The notes: generated by a model from the letters alone, not told the origin. DNA of 64,000 bases from Vespa crabro (GCF_910589235.1 NC_060959.1:11264907-11328906), one strand, 5' to 3'. Numbered from the stretch's first letter, positions 40,503-52,857 are shown. A program made the numbers and translations.

Positions 40503-40713
40503 CCCGTTGTCGGCGGGAAATTTGAAATTCGCGCTCATTTCTTTAAATCGTAGTTTTATTTCCTCGTCGATCGGCTTCTTTTCGTTTATTTTTTTCTTGT
40601 CTTTTCTTTTTTTTCTTTTTTCATTTTTATTATTTTTTATTCTTTTTGTATCTTCTTTGATTCTTTGTTTCTGCTTATCTCATAATATATTAATCGAGGG
40701 GAGAGAATAATAA

Positions 40714-40714
<1 letters not shown>

Positions 40715-40744
<30 letters not shown>

Positions 40745-40763
40745 TATTATTATTATTATTATC
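40715..40763. repeat. (TTA)n microsatellite
   Basis: About 49 bp of TTA with one TTTA interruption. Confidence 0.95.
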
Positions 40764-41428
40764 AATAAATGGTTCTAACGCTCGGTCGCAATTTGCGGGG
40801 CCGCGTTGCGCGTCACGATATCGGGGGCAATTTTTTTCCCATTTTCTTTTTTTTTTTTTTTTTTTCATACGTTCGTTCATTCACTCTCGCTATCACGCAC
40901 ACCCACACGCACACACACTCTCTCCCACTTTCATTCTATTTTTGTATGTTCTTATATTCTAACAAGTACGTCCTTATCGTTAGATATATATATTCTATAT
41001 ATCTATATATCTATATATATATATATATATATAATATATTTATATTGAAAAAATGAGTGTATTCTTCTTTTGTCCTTTCTTCATTTATATCAATAGGAAA
41101 TAGTTAATCGATTAATTTGTAATTGCGTGTAACATAGACGCGTCCAGCGCATAGAAACATAAATAAATAAATATAAACGGATGTATTTACATATACTCGG
41201 GGAATTGCTGGTTGGGAAGGAAAGTGAAGGATGGAATTCGATGGTAGAGGTGAAGAGGAGAAAGAAGAGGAGGAGGAAGAGGAGAAAGGGTGACGGAGGG
41301 ACAAAGTGAGATTTTGCGTGTGTATCGTGTGTGGGAGGATCCTGATAGTATAATTCTTTCCTATACATTTATTATGTATATATTCGCTATATACTACATT
41401 TACGTATATATTATATTTATGTTGTCCA

Positions 41429-41460
41429 TGTGTGTGTGTGTGTGTGTGTGTGTTTGTGTG
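41429..41460. repeat. (TG)n microsatellite
   Basis: 32 bp of TG with one TTT interruption. Confidence 0.95.
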
Positions 41461-41935
41461 CGTGCGTGTTCGTTTGTCAGAGTACATGTCATGTGTGTTC
41501 TTACAATTAGAGACCATAGAAATAGTGTCTCCATGAGAAAAATGACAATAATACTCCTCTTTTATTTGCTCTTTTCCTATGATTATCAAAGAAAGAAAAG
41601 TTGTTCGAAAATTATGAATGGTTTATGAGTTTCGTTTCTTTTCATGTGTATGTAAGGTAAGTGTGTTTTCTTGTGTATTGCGATACATCCGCTTAACGCG
41701 GTGAGATTGAGGTAGAAGCGGTTTCGTATACTTATTTTATATGTCATTATTTAAATGCAGGTTTTATGTATATATGTACTATTTATATACCGATGGTCGC
41801 CACGTGATTCTCTTTGCAGGTACGAACGATGAATTGGCGTATAATCGCGCTTGTGCGTGTGTTAGTGTCTGTGTTTTGAGATGAGGGACAAATGGGGGGA
41901 AAAAAATAAAACACGCTCTCCACGATCTTTTGATT

Positions 41936-41959
41936 AAAAAAAAAAAAAAAAAAAAAAAA
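41936..41959. repeat. Poly(A) tract
   Basis: 24 A, followed by further A-rich sequence to about 42013. Confidence 0.95.
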
Positions 41960-43979
41960 CAAGAAAAAAAAAGATAAAAAGAAAAGAAAATTAAAGTAAA
42001 AAAAAAAAAAAAAGAAGGAATCGAACGAAAAACACGCTTTTTTGATGAACTCAAAATCGATAACATCTCGAAATCAAAAGAGCATTGTAAAATTTCGATA
42101 AAATGAAAATAAATGTGGTTCGTGCTAAAAAAGAAAACATAAAAAGAAAAATAAAAAAAAAAGTAAAGAAAAGGAAATGTTTCGTTTTTTAAGCAAAAAT
42201 TTTAAAGAAAATAGAGATGCGTTTAGAACAAGCTTAAGGATTTGTGTAAATTTGAAGCAATTAAATCTAAAAGCGAGGATAAGGAGATTTTCGACGCGTC
42301 TAAAAGGAATTAGTGATTTTTTTTTATTCTTTTTTATTTTTTTTTTTCTTTTTTTTTTTTTTTCTTTTGGAAAATCGTGCAAAGCATCTCGGTTCGGCAG
42401 TGTAAAGAATGCCAGGATGAAAAAAGATTGTCATGAATTTTGAAAAGAGTCGAACGTACAACACACACGTTCGGGTCGAGATCGAGAGGAAATCGATCAT
42501 CGAAAAATGAAATTGAGACGAAAAAAAAAACGATTCGAAGATCATTCCTCGCGTGCGTCGTTTGTTTCTTTTATCATTCAATCGATACTAAATTTTCGAT
42601 CTTTTTCATCGTCATAAACTCTCTGGCGATAGTAAACGACGAAAAAAAAAAAAGAGACAAAGTTTCAAAGTTTATTCGGGCGACGACGTTTTTGTTTTTT
42701 ATTTTTTGTTTCTTACGAATAAGACGAACAAGTAAGTAATTTAATGTGAATGAACGAACACCGACAGCATCCTCATTTTTCTCTTTCTCTCTCTTTTTTT
42801 CCTTTTTTTTTTTTTTTTTTTTGTTTTTAAGCCTACTATACGCTCGAACTATTGCATCGCTTGATTATTGATTTATGTTATTAAAACCTTATCGACTATT
42901 ATACTTTGTAGTTTGTACTTGGTTTTCATATTCCTGAGTGAGGGACTCGTGATCGCGAAAAGAATCTACCTCGTCGTTCTACTTCTCGACGAAAGATATC
43001 GTCAAACAACGATCGTTTTTCCCTTTCGCGAATTGTCTGATTATTTATTGAAAAGCTTTCTTCTCTTTATCTTTTATTTATTTATTTTTTTTTACTTTGC
43101 GCTCTATCTCTTTTTTTTTTCTTTTTTTGTTATTTCATTATTCCTTATTCTCTTCGATTCTAGTAATTCTGATACTTCAGACGATGGCGCCAATTTTAAA
43201 AGCTTCTTTTTTTTTTTTTCTTTTCTCTTTTTCCTTTTCTTCAGCCGATAGTGAAAAAAGAAGAGAATACCAACGCGTTTCGATATCTCGGAAATATTTG
43301 TTCTATCGTAAAATACCGCGTAGGCTTTATTTTTTTTCTCTTCTTCTTTCTTTCTATTCTCTCTTATGTATAGAGATTTATAAGCTTTATATTCCGTGCA
43401 CCCTGTATGTCGTGTGTGAGGTAGCATTTGTACTAGTGTGCGATGAAGTATTGTGATCCATTATCATATTTTTGTCGTCGGGGATGAACAGTAGGGATAG
43501 AAAAAAAAATGCGATGATCGACAAGACGAAAGATATACGATGATCTCTGGCAGTGGTATTCCCTTTCTGACAAACTTTTCCTATGAAATTGTATATACGT
43601 TTTCAAGTTGCATTTCCGTTTTTCTTTTTCTTTTGTCTTTCTTTCTTTTTATCTTTTTTTTTTTTTTCCTTTTTCATTTTCACTTTCATTTCTATTTTTC
43701 TTGTACATGTGTACGTGGAGATCATCGGAATTTTTCTTGAAGAGCAATCATCGCAAGATCCAGCCCTCCTTCCAACCTTCGAACAATTACATTATAAAAT
43801 TGATCGTCGTCGTGTTCCATTACATTTACAGCGTGTACAGTTAAATCCTAAAAGAATTTCACAATCTGCGTGTCTATCGATTAATATGTTCGTTTGTTGT
43901 GGTTTCTTTTTCTCTTCTTTTTTTTTTACCTTTGTCAATTGTCAATTGTATCCCTTAAACGTTATTTCTCTCTTTTTTC

Positions 43980-43980
<1 letters not shown>

Positions 43981-44007
<27 letters not shown>
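43981..44007. repeat. Poly(T) tract
   Basis: 27 T in a row. Confidence 0.95.
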
Positions 44008-44012
<5 letters not shown>

Positions 44013-46788
44013 GTACTATAAGTCACGGCCGAGAATCGACCGCTCGCCCCCGAAATCGGAAAAGAAGCCCCACGTTGCGACCGCACGTTCTTTTTTCAAT
44101 TATTTTTTATTCCTTTCTCTTTCTCTTTCTCTTTCTCCTCCTTCCTTTTTCTTTACTCTCTTCCTTTCTTCCTTACTTCCTTCCATCTTTTCTTCTCTAA
44201 CCGGTAAATCTTCGATATTTCAATTTTCCATATTTCTCCCTCCCTCTCTCTCCCTCCTTCTTAGATCATCTTCGACCTAACCATTCACGAATTATCATGC
44301 ACATATATTTATACATATATGCATTAACGTCGCTTTTACACGTAGCGATGTATATAATCCCTTTTTTCTAATTACTTAGTCTTTCATTTATCATCTAATC
44401 ACCAATGTAGTATCTAGAATACTATATCGAAAATCAAGAAATGAGAAACAAAAGAGAAAATATAAAATGGTACACAGCGAGTTTCTCGTATTCCCTTTTT
44501 CCTGTTATATTTTCTTCTTCTTCTTTTTTTTTTTTTTTTAAATGTTTTTTGATTTTTATTTACCCGCCGTTGTACTCTGTTCGTGCATGATGGTATGTAG
44601 GTGCAGCAACGATACATCGATTCTTTTCTCTTTTTTTTCCTTTTTTTCTTTACTCATTCCATTCTAAGCCACGCGTGGGGGATCGTTTTTTCATCCCTTC
44701 CTCGATATCCCTATCACTTTTTTTCTCTTGCCTCTAATCCCGAAACTAATCCTAACAACCGCCACGCGAGGCAGTACCGGATAAAACGAAGAAGATTCAC
44801 CCGTCACGGACATATACCATTTACATCGTGGATCCCAAAATTCCTTTTGTTCTAAATTCTCCACTCCTCTTTTCCCCGACCCTCCTCATAGTACTTGTCA
44901 TTTTTCATCTTTCAAAAACGATCGATCTCACGAATGTAAGCTCTTCGTCCCGCTTTATAACTCCTCACTCAAAGTTCTGTGTCACACACGACATCTTCTC
45001 TTTCTTCTTTTTTCTCTCTCTTTTTCTTTGCAAAAGGATTTTCAATCCGTAAAACACATATTATAGAAACAACATGCAACATTTTATCCTACGCCGTGAT
45101 AATACGATAATTGAGCCGCGTACGCGTTTTCTTTCGGATACGAGTTTTAACCATTGCCAGCTCTATTCCCTTGTAGTCGGTTTTTCGGTTTTTTTCCCTT
45201 CCCCATTTCCCTAATTCTTCCATTTCGTTTCGTTTTTTCTTTTTTCCTCTTTTTTTCTCTCTTTTTCTTTTTTTTTTCTTTTTTTTTTTTTTTTTCTTTA
45301 TCCCCCGTCCCTCCTATATTTTTGCACATTCCTCACCGAAAAACTAAAGCCCCTGGCGGTTCGCGAATACGCGTATGTCGCACGGAACACGGTGTGTCCT
45401 TTTAAATATGTGTATTAGTGTGTTTATAGGTGTGCACGTGCATGCGTCGATGTAGAAACGCGCGTGTGTCCGTGTATGAGCGTGTCCGTTTGTACGCGCG
45501 CGTGTATCTCTATAATATATACATGGATACAGTACTTTTTTTTTTTCTTTCCCTTAAATTTACACCAGAATTGCACGATAAACGATCGACACGAAATCGA
45601 GTGACGGAGGGAAATAATGAATTTTGAATATCCTTCGTTTTCTTTAATCACTTTTTTTTTTGTTTGTTTGTCTATTATATCTCCCTTCTCAGAGTAACGA
45701 ATTTTAATGCATCGCCAGAGGAAGGCTTAATCTCCGCTCGACTTCGAGTCGATACGCTTGTTGGTTCACAGAAATTTTGCACTTCCGAAGAAGAAATACG
45801 TCTGTCACAAACGCCAAACAGAAAACTATATCTACGTGTATTAATTTCTCTCCTTTTTATACTCGTGACAAAACCTGCCCGTCGAAACGGAGAAAACAAT
45901 GGTCGACGCGGGAAATATAAAAAAAAAAAAAAAAAGAAGAAAAAAGAACTTGACGATCGAATAAACTCTCGGGACACGGAACTCAAACTCATTGAAAATC
46001 TATATCTAAGGAAGAGAGAAAACGAACGGAGTTTGTTAGAACTAAAAAAAAAAAAAAAAAAAAAAACATAAATCAAATGTCGATCGAAGCGCGAGATCGA
46101 AAGGTCGAAGCGTGAGAGAAATAAAAAAGAAAAGAAAGTAGAAAAAGAAAACCGTGTCCACCTTCGATGTGCCGTAATCTTCCTAGGTATATTTTAACAT
46201 TTTTTTTTTTTCATCATGAGATTATACGCATTTATAATTTCCTTAATCTTCATCAAAATACCGACTAATTCTAAATCCATAATAATTCTACGTTGATTAT
46301 CTAGGTACATGTGCGCCGATTGTTCGGAATATTCTCGCGATCGACGTTCCGTCTGTCTACGTATGTATGTATATATGTATGTATGTATGTGCGCATGCGT
46401 GTGTGTGTGTGTGTTCCGGTGTATCGTTCCATTTCCGTATTTCATTCTGTGTATTCGTATTTGTATATATATATATATGTGTGTGTATGCGTAATCGTAC
46501 GTATAATACCATTACGTATGCGATATAATGTCCTCATTTATTTTTCTTGTACGTATGACGAAACAGATAAACCGTGAAGCTTAAGTCGATTCGTCATTAC
46601 AACCCCTCGAACCCTCCTATCCCTCTGACGTTCTATCACTTTTACGACGTTCTCGATCTTATCGTCCTTTAATGCGACCGAATCGATTCCTAATAAACTT
46701 AACGCTAAATTCATTACGTACCATTTAAAGGTACACTTGCATCTGCTTAGCAGGTAGCCAAAAACAATATATATTTATATACATATAC

Positions 46789-46795
<7 letters not shown>

Positions 46796-46830
<35 letters not shown>
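46796..46830. repeat. (TA)n microsatellite
   Basis: 35 bp of TA preceded by ATACAT units. Confidence 0.95.
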
Positions 46831-46836
<6 letters not shown>

Positions 46837-46986
46837 TATATTAAGTAAATATTTGTTTAACATGCCAAAATGTGACCGTAACTATTTACACGTGCGCGGT
46901 ATGTGTGTCGTGTGTACGTGCGTATTCACCATCAATTTTATTTTTTTGTCTTCTTTCAGCATTCCATTAATAATTAAATATGTAGG

Positions 46987-46988
<2 letters not shown>

Positions 46989-47043
<55 letters not shown>
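46989..47043. repeat. (CT)n microsatellite
   Basis: 55 bp of CT. Confidence 0.95.
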
Positions 47044-47049
<6 letters not shown>

Positions 47050-47400
47050 TTCTGTTTGAATTTTCTTTTAATCCTGTATAATCGCGTGTATGCGCATATG
47101 GAACGACACGTAACACAATTTTTACTCCCTTTTCTCTCCCATCATACGGATCTATTCCCGATCCCTCCCTCTTTTTCCCTCTATCGCCTAAAATCTAAGT
47201 CGTCTAATTTCGGAGACCATCATAATCATCACCCCATCATCCTTTTTCCCTCGGTCGAAATAATCAGTACCACCCTTCAAACAAATATTTCGACGACTCG
47301 CGCCCTGATTTTTGCATCTTTTTTTTTGTCTTTTTTCTTGGCTTCTTTATTCTTTTTCTTTTTGTCTCCTTTTCAGTTCTTTCCTTTTCCGTTTCCACAG

Positions 47401-47441
47401 CTGAGATTGGAAATTTATGCGCCCGAACACGCTTGCTTGCC
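47401..47441 (+). other. Possible 41-bp micro-exon (strong splice signals)
   Basis: A long pyrimidine tract ending in TTTCCACAG is followed by 41 bp, then a consensus GTAAGT donor. The frame starting at its first base is open (LRLEIYAPEHACLP). The signals are good, but no partner exons are known and pyrimidine tracts are abundant here. Confidence 0.15.
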
Positions 47442-47781
47442 GTAAGTTTTTCTTTCTTTATTTTCTTTTCTTATTTCTTTCTTTCTAACTGCACGAAAAA
47501 AGAGAAGATCAATCCTTCCCTTTCTTCTACTCTTTTTTTTTTTTTTGGGTTTTCAATTTATTTTCGGTTTCGCGTAACATCACATAAAAAAGATGATCAA
47601 TTTTCAGACGTTCTTAATATATGATTACGCGGATAGTATAGTGTGTCGTATTTCTATGATCCATTCTTTTTTTTTATTTTTTTTTTTTTTTCGTTTTTAT
47701 ATACGGCGAATCATTCGATCGCGTGTCTATGGTTTTTTTCTCTCTCGTTTCTAACGTCGCTAAATCACGTGCATTTACTAT

Positions 47782-47800
47782 ACTCTCTCTCTCTCTCTCC

Positions 47801-47852
<52 letters not shown>
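47782..47852. repeat. (CT)n microsatellite, 71 bp
   Basis: CT with CCC and TTT interruptions. Confidence 0.95.
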
Positions 47853-47927
47853 GGTCCATTCACAAATTTACACACTCTTGTTCTCTCACGCTTACCCATG
47901 TGCACACTCATAAAAACACACGCATAC

Positions 47928-47964
47928 ACGCACACGCACACACACACACACACACTCACTCACA
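47928..47964. repeat. (CA)n microsatellite
   Basis: About 37 bp of CA with CG and CT variants. Confidence 0.95.
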
Positions 47965-48011
47965 CGCGCACTCGCCATAAGCGTAGACGCATGTATGGTC
48001 GCTCTCATTTT

Positions 48012-48043
<32 letters not shown>

Positions 48044-48625
48044 TTCCTTACTATTGTTACATAGTTGTATTATACGCTTGGTAAAAAACGGGTCTATTAT
48101 ACGTAGAGATATATTATATATATATATGTATCACGTGCGCCATGGATCTCGAAACCCTTTCGGCAATCTCGAATTTCGTTAATCGAAAAATATATATGTA
48201 TATTTATATATATATATATATATATGTATCTATGTTTGTGTATGTATATATTTAATTATGTACTCTCTCGCTCTCTTTCTCTCTCCTTGTCCTATCGATA
48301 GAAACTTTAGTAGGATAAAAAAATACTCGTAAAAATCGGTCTGTTTGTACGCTTGACTAGTATTGTTTACCCGTAAAAAGAAATCAATGCTTTGTAATAT
48401 CGTAGATTGATTAAAAAGGACTTGAGCTTGCGTTTGAGGGGGAGGGGGGAGGGGGTAGGTGGAGAAAGTGCTGTACAAAAAACCGTAATATCACCGTTAC
48501 TATTATCGTTATTATCGGCGACAAGTCGCGAGAACGATTCGAAATTCGAGCCTAAGGAGCTTCGAGATCCGTGCTTTTGTATCACCCAGTATACAGGGCT
48601 CGCTGATTATAATATAGTAATATTT

Positions 48626-48688
48626 GTAATAGTAGTAGTATTAGTAATAGTAGTAATAGTAGTAATAATAGTAGTAGTAGCAATAGTA
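48626..48688. repeat. (TAG)n/(TAA)n microsatellite
   Basis: 63 bp of TAG/TAA/TAT triplets; in one frame it encodes an artificial Val/Ile run. Confidence 0.9.
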
Positions 48689-50091
48689 GGTAACTGTACG
48701 GAATGTACAGAATTCTTCCTTTTTTGTTTTGTTAATTATTGTAAGTTGTGTTCCCTGTTATGTTTACGCGTAAAAATGTGCACACATTATAAAAACGATG
48801 AGGTAGTACTTTCATACTTTTGGCAAAAATTGTGAACGACGACGTATCTCGCTCACTTTTACGGACGATTGAAAACAATAATAAGAAAAATAATTAATAT
48901 TATATTAAATATTATCAGTAGTAATAGTAGAAAAAAAAAAAGGAAAAAGAACGAAGTGTCAGCATATATACATATATATGTATATATATGTATATAATAT
49001 GCTTTTTCGTATATCCTATTTCATGTATCTTCTTTGCTATGTTTCTCATTTTCTTTGTTCTGCTGTTTTAACGCTAAACAATTCTATATCGTCTATTGTC
49101 TCTCTGATAAACTTATGGTAGGCATATCGTTGTGAATATAAATCTTTATAATGCTCTTTCTCACTGTAACAAAAATAAGAAAGAATAAACGACATTTTCA
49201 TCGAGTAAAAAAGAGAAAAATCTGTGTATAAAGTTTGTAAAATACTGCAACAAGTAATATCGCGATGCCATCCTGACTAGGAGTATCTAAATATTAATAG
49301 ATAATATACAGCTATTGCATTGATCACAATCTATAAAACCGGGCTAAAGTGCAGTTTTTGTTTCTTTTTTTTCTTTTCTTTTTTTTTTTTCTTTTCTTCA
49401 CGAGACCTTATCATTAATCTAAGAGTATAAACGCGATCCAGTTTGGCTCAATTACTATTTCCCGTATCTATTTCTCTCTATTATTCTCTAATATTCCCGA
49501 TTAGCGATTCTATTGCTTCGGACAAAAGTCCATTATTTAAACATTGTAAATAAATAACAAAGTGGTAGTGATTGTTTCGCACGAACGTAATCGGTCTTTC
49601 TAAGGGAGGAGGAAAAGAAATCGGAATAAGGAAGCAACAAATGTTTAACCATTTCTATGAGAACAATGACGGTTTTCTTATCGGTAATATTCTTATTAGA
49701 AAAAATGATGAATAAATTTTTTTTTACCCCGAATAAAGACGTGACTTTTCATTCTTTATGACAATTATTGTACAAGAAAATTGCTTTATTTTCCTTACTC
49801 CGATCGAACCATTCCATAGAAAGAGCGAAACTATGTTCTAGTGCTTTCCGGTTTATATCATATGACGGTTCGTCCTAGAATCGTAATAATCTCATAAACT
49901 TTTCGTATAAAACTGTCAGCTGTACAAAAATCGTGTTTTCAGTATTATTTCGTTATCCTGTTATATGCGACTCGCCACCACCTCTTCTTGCGATATATAA
50001 TATATCATAATCTCCACGGATAGTCGGATGTTTTAATAATGATAAAATGGTGATATAGTCATGGTGGTGGTCGATCGACAATGATGATGAT

Positions 50092-50092
50092 C

Positions 50093-50182
<90 letters not shown>

Positions 50183-50292
50183 GCAATAATAATAATAATA
50201 ATAATAATAATAGCAATAATAATAATAATAATAATAATAATAGCAGTAATAATAATAATAATAGATAATAATATTAATAATAATAATAATAA
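50092..50292. repeat. (AAT)n array of about 200 bp with 30-bp higher-order period
   Basis: The largest repeat in the window. TAGC interruptions place a GC at 50183, 50213 and 50243, exactly 30 bp apart, showing that a 30-bp block (one GC variant plus AAT units) was itself duplicated in tandem. Confidence 0.95.
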
Positions 50293-50362
50293 CCATACTA
50301 TATAATAATTAATAATGATAATAATAATAATAGATAATAAAGTCTCGTATCTTGCAGCAAAT

Positions 50363-50383
50363 AAAAAAAAAAAAAAAAAAAAA
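50363..50383. repeat. Poly(A) tract after AATAAA signals
   Basis: About 21 A lying 21 nt after an AATAAA at 50336-50341 and directly after a second one at 50360-50365. Confidence 0.9.
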
Positions 50384-51360
50384 CCAAAAACAAAAAAAGA
50401 AGAAGTAAAAGAGGGAAACGCGTGAAAACGAAATGCACCTCGTTCGAGTTGGGTATTTTAGTATTGTTTTGGCACTGCGCGTGTGAACGATTGAACGTAA
50501 CTAAGGTATGACGTATGTATATTATTCATTATATCACCCGTTTCTGTAAATATGCGTATGTGTGTACGGTTATCTCTGTAAATATCGATCCTAGGCTCGA
50601 CTTTCTTCAACAGTAATATAGTTCCAGAGATCTGCATTGAAAAAGTTAACATTTTTATGGTAGTAGTGATAATAATTAATAAAAATTGGTGATGAAGAGA
50701 CTATCTCATCTTTCTCTTTGTAACACGTTTGAACTATCAAAAAAGTAGTAGCAACCGATAATTGTTTTTACTTCTTCTCGATCATCCTTTCATACAGTAT
50801 ATGTATATACTTTTCGTTACTCTTCAATTTATCTTTCGCGAATGATCGAAAAAAGGGACAACCATGGTGGTTTCGTTCTACTATCTTTTTCTCTTTGTTT
50901 CTCTATTATCGGTACTCGGCAGCTTCAACTATGAAAAACGTTTCGTCTAGTTCAACATATACCTATTTATATTAATAAATGTATGTATGTATTATTTACC
51001 TGAGTTTGTGTTTTCAATCCTATGACTATTTCCGTTTTGCATTATCTTCGATATATTATTATACTATTAATTCGCGCGTTTATTCACTATTTTTATTCTT
51101 GTATTAACCACGTGTGTTGTTATCATTCGTTTAACTATTTTTGCTCTTTACTTACATCGTCTATTTCCATTTATCGCTTAACTTTCTCATTTAATAGTTA
51201 TAGTTAATTAGTCCCTAGACGACCGTTGCACTTTCATTGACTAGTTTTGTGATTCGCTGGCGTTCCCTTTTCTAACTTTCCTCCTTGCTTGCTCATGCAT
51301 ACAATCCTCCTTTCGTTCTACCTTACTCACATTTTCTCATTCATACAGATACACGCATCC

Positions 51361-51387
51361 TCTCACACGCGCATTCTCTCACACGCG

Positions 51388-51392
<5 letters not shown>
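51361..51392. repeat. 16-bp tandem duplication next to (CT)n
   Basis: TCTCACACGCGCATTC occurs twice head to tail and runs into a CT tract ending about 51421. Confidence 0.9.
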
Positions 51393-51423
<31 letters not shown>

Positions 51424-52379
51424 TTTTTCTAATAATCGTATTCTTATACGACGGCAGCTTTTCTCACTTCGAGTTCGCGACGTATATTTTTCAGAAAGAT
51501 CCGCCAAGAGGCACGGAAACGAAAAATGCTCATGGTTTCTCAATAAATCTCTTTCTTTTCATTTTCAAAACGAAAGAACTCGCTTTCGCGACATTTAACG
51601 TAACGATTTAAAGAGAAACAAAAATAGAAAAAACTTTCTTTCAAAAAGAAAGAACTCCTCACCGTGCGTCTTAGGAATCTTTCAAAAAACTGCGAGTCCT
51701 AAACCTGACCTTAAAGTTCCTTCGCTTCGGTCTACGATGCTGTGGTAGTAGGACGATGATCCCAGGTAGATAACAACAACGACGACAACGAAGACGATGA
51801 TGATGACGTAATGGTCTTCGAACGATGTTTGGTCTCGTAAAATGCAGCCGTTGAGTTTTCTTGTAATCGTTATTAAATGGAAAAAATGAAAACAAAAGAA
51901 AAGAAAAATAAAAAGTAATCAAAGAGACGAAGCAAAAGAAAATTATCGTAGATGTTGAAGATGTCCTTTTGCTTCTTCGAAAATTGCCAACGTTTTTGAA
52001 AGATTGCCAGTTCGTTGAAAAAAAAAAAAAAATGGATCCAACATATTAATCCATGAGATCGATTGATCGAAGCCAAAGATCCTTGGATATTTGTTCCTCC
52101 TCGTTTAATTTGGAAGGACTTTTCTCTCAGAAGCTGGCAGGATTTTGAATAAACATCATGGAACATCGTCTTACTGCGTTTACCGATCGAGGAATAGGGA
52201 CGGTGTGTTCGAGTCGAACGTCGAAGGGTAAATGGAGAACTAAATGGTTCCCCAATTGTCCTTAGATTCTTCGTGTAGCGTGTAGCCGAAAAAAAAGTTT
52301 CGGTGGTTTCGATATTTTTTCATTTTCATTTCTTCTTCTTCGGCATACTGGGTCACGGAATCACGAAGAAAAGAATGAC

Positions 52380-52500
52380 TACGACGACGGCGACGACGAC
52401 AACGACGTTGACGACGACGACGACGGCGACGGCGACGGCGACGACGTCGACGACGACGACGACGACGATGACAACAACAATGATGACGGCGACGATGATA
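52380..52500. repeat. (GAC)n/(GGC)n-type trinucleotide repeat next to the zinc-finger exon
   Basis: About 120 bp of interrupted ACG/GAC/GCG triplets on the plus strand. It lies just beyond the stop codon of the minus-strand zinc-finger exon, so it would be in that transcript's 3'UTR as a GUC-rich repeat. Confidence 0.85.
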
Positions 52501-52521
52501 AGAAGGTCGAGGAGAATGTTG

Positions 52522-52754
52522 TTACTGCGGCACCAAATCAGAGGCCGAGTGATTCGTCTCTTGGAAAGCTTTTAGACTCAACTCGCCTTTATGCTCTCGT
52601 GCTATGTGCCGTCGTACGGTGTTGTTCCTCGTGAATGTTCGCGAACAGTATGGGCAATGTACCCTGATGCCCTGATGACGCTGTCGTACATGGGCACGCA
52701 GATTCGTCTCATACCCGTACAGTCTCTCGCAAAAGGGACACTTTAGTTTTTTAC
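52522..52754 (-). CDS. Terminal exon with a C2H2 zinc-finger pair, BTB-ZF class gene (partial)
   Basis: The exon begins after a TTTTTTACAG acceptor (AG at 52756-52755) with a pyrimidine-rich tract upstream, and ends at TAA (52524-52522). It needs one base from the previous exon (xGT AAA AAA), giving KKLKCPFC. Finger 1 is CPFC, 12 residues, H, 4 residues, H (CPFCERLYGYETNLRAH..). Finger 2 is CPYC, 12 residues, H, 4 residues, H (CPYCSRTFTRNNTVRRH..). The linker is QGIRVH. A short tail, KGELSLKAFQETNHSASDLVPQ-type, precedes the stop. A two-finger 3'-terminal exon is the layout of alternative ends in insect BTB-ZF genes such as broad, lola, tramtrack and fruitless. I cannot tell which gene it belongs to, and no BTB exon is seen in the window. 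Expected role: sequence-specific DNA binding in the nucleus. A (GTC)n repeat, read on this strand, lies about 20 bp past the stop. Confidence 0.8.
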
Positions 52755-52814
52755 CTGTAAAAAAGAAAACAAAAAGAAGAAAGAAATATTTGATAAGTCA
52801 CAAGCGATGTATTT

Positions 52815-52815
<1 letters not shown>

Positions 52816-52856
<41 letters not shown>
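52816..52856. repeat. (AAT)n followed by (TA)n
   Basis: 41 bp of AAT then a short interrupted TA run, in the intron just upstream of the zinc-finger exon. Confidence 0.95.

Positions 52857-52857
<1 letters not shown>

Larger units (their letters stand above)
38575..41300. other. Repeat-rich intergenic region after the GMC gene
   Basis: Holds the GMC 3'UTR, several CT tracts (listed below), a T-rich block at 40590-40680 and two open frames that read somewhat like protein: 39453-39656 ending ..PKSHVISHF and about 39960-40120 ending ..ENYIEIEIIDI. Neither has recognised homology. The nearest AATAAA to the GMC stop on the plus strand is around 39370, about 800 bp downstream. Confidence 0.45.
41301..50700. 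other. Long pyrimidine/AU-rich region, possible long 3'UTR on the plus strand
   Basis: No recognisable coding exon in 9.4 kb. The plus strand is strikingly T-rich between about 42.3 and 47.7 kb (poly(T) runs up to 27 nt, TTTC/TTCTTT words) and carries (TG)n, (TA)n and (TAG)n blocks. AATAAA hexamers on the plus strand occur at 49184, 49549, 49711, 49732, 50336 and 50360. UGUAAAUA Pumilio-type motifs start at 49545, 50545 and 50577. This resembles the very long U-rich 3'UTRs of insect neural genes, but no upstream coding exon anchors it, so it is inference. Confidence 0.3.
50701..52521. other. Non-coding stretch downstream of the minus-strand zinc-finger exon
   Basis: If the zinc-finger exon is terminal, at least the part near 52521 is its 3'UTR on the minus strand. 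It holds the (GAC)n block, an A-run at 52019-52031 and short CT repeats. No recognisable coding sequence. Confidence 0.4.

Noticed and set aside
43583..44200. 205-codon plus-strand frame, the longest in the window
   Set aside because: Mostly Phe/Leu/Ser from T/C-rich DNA, with no domain and overlapping open frames.
50033..50296. Tyr-rich minus-strand and Ile-rich plus-strand frames of 74-87 codons
   Set aside because: Direct products of the (AAT)n array.
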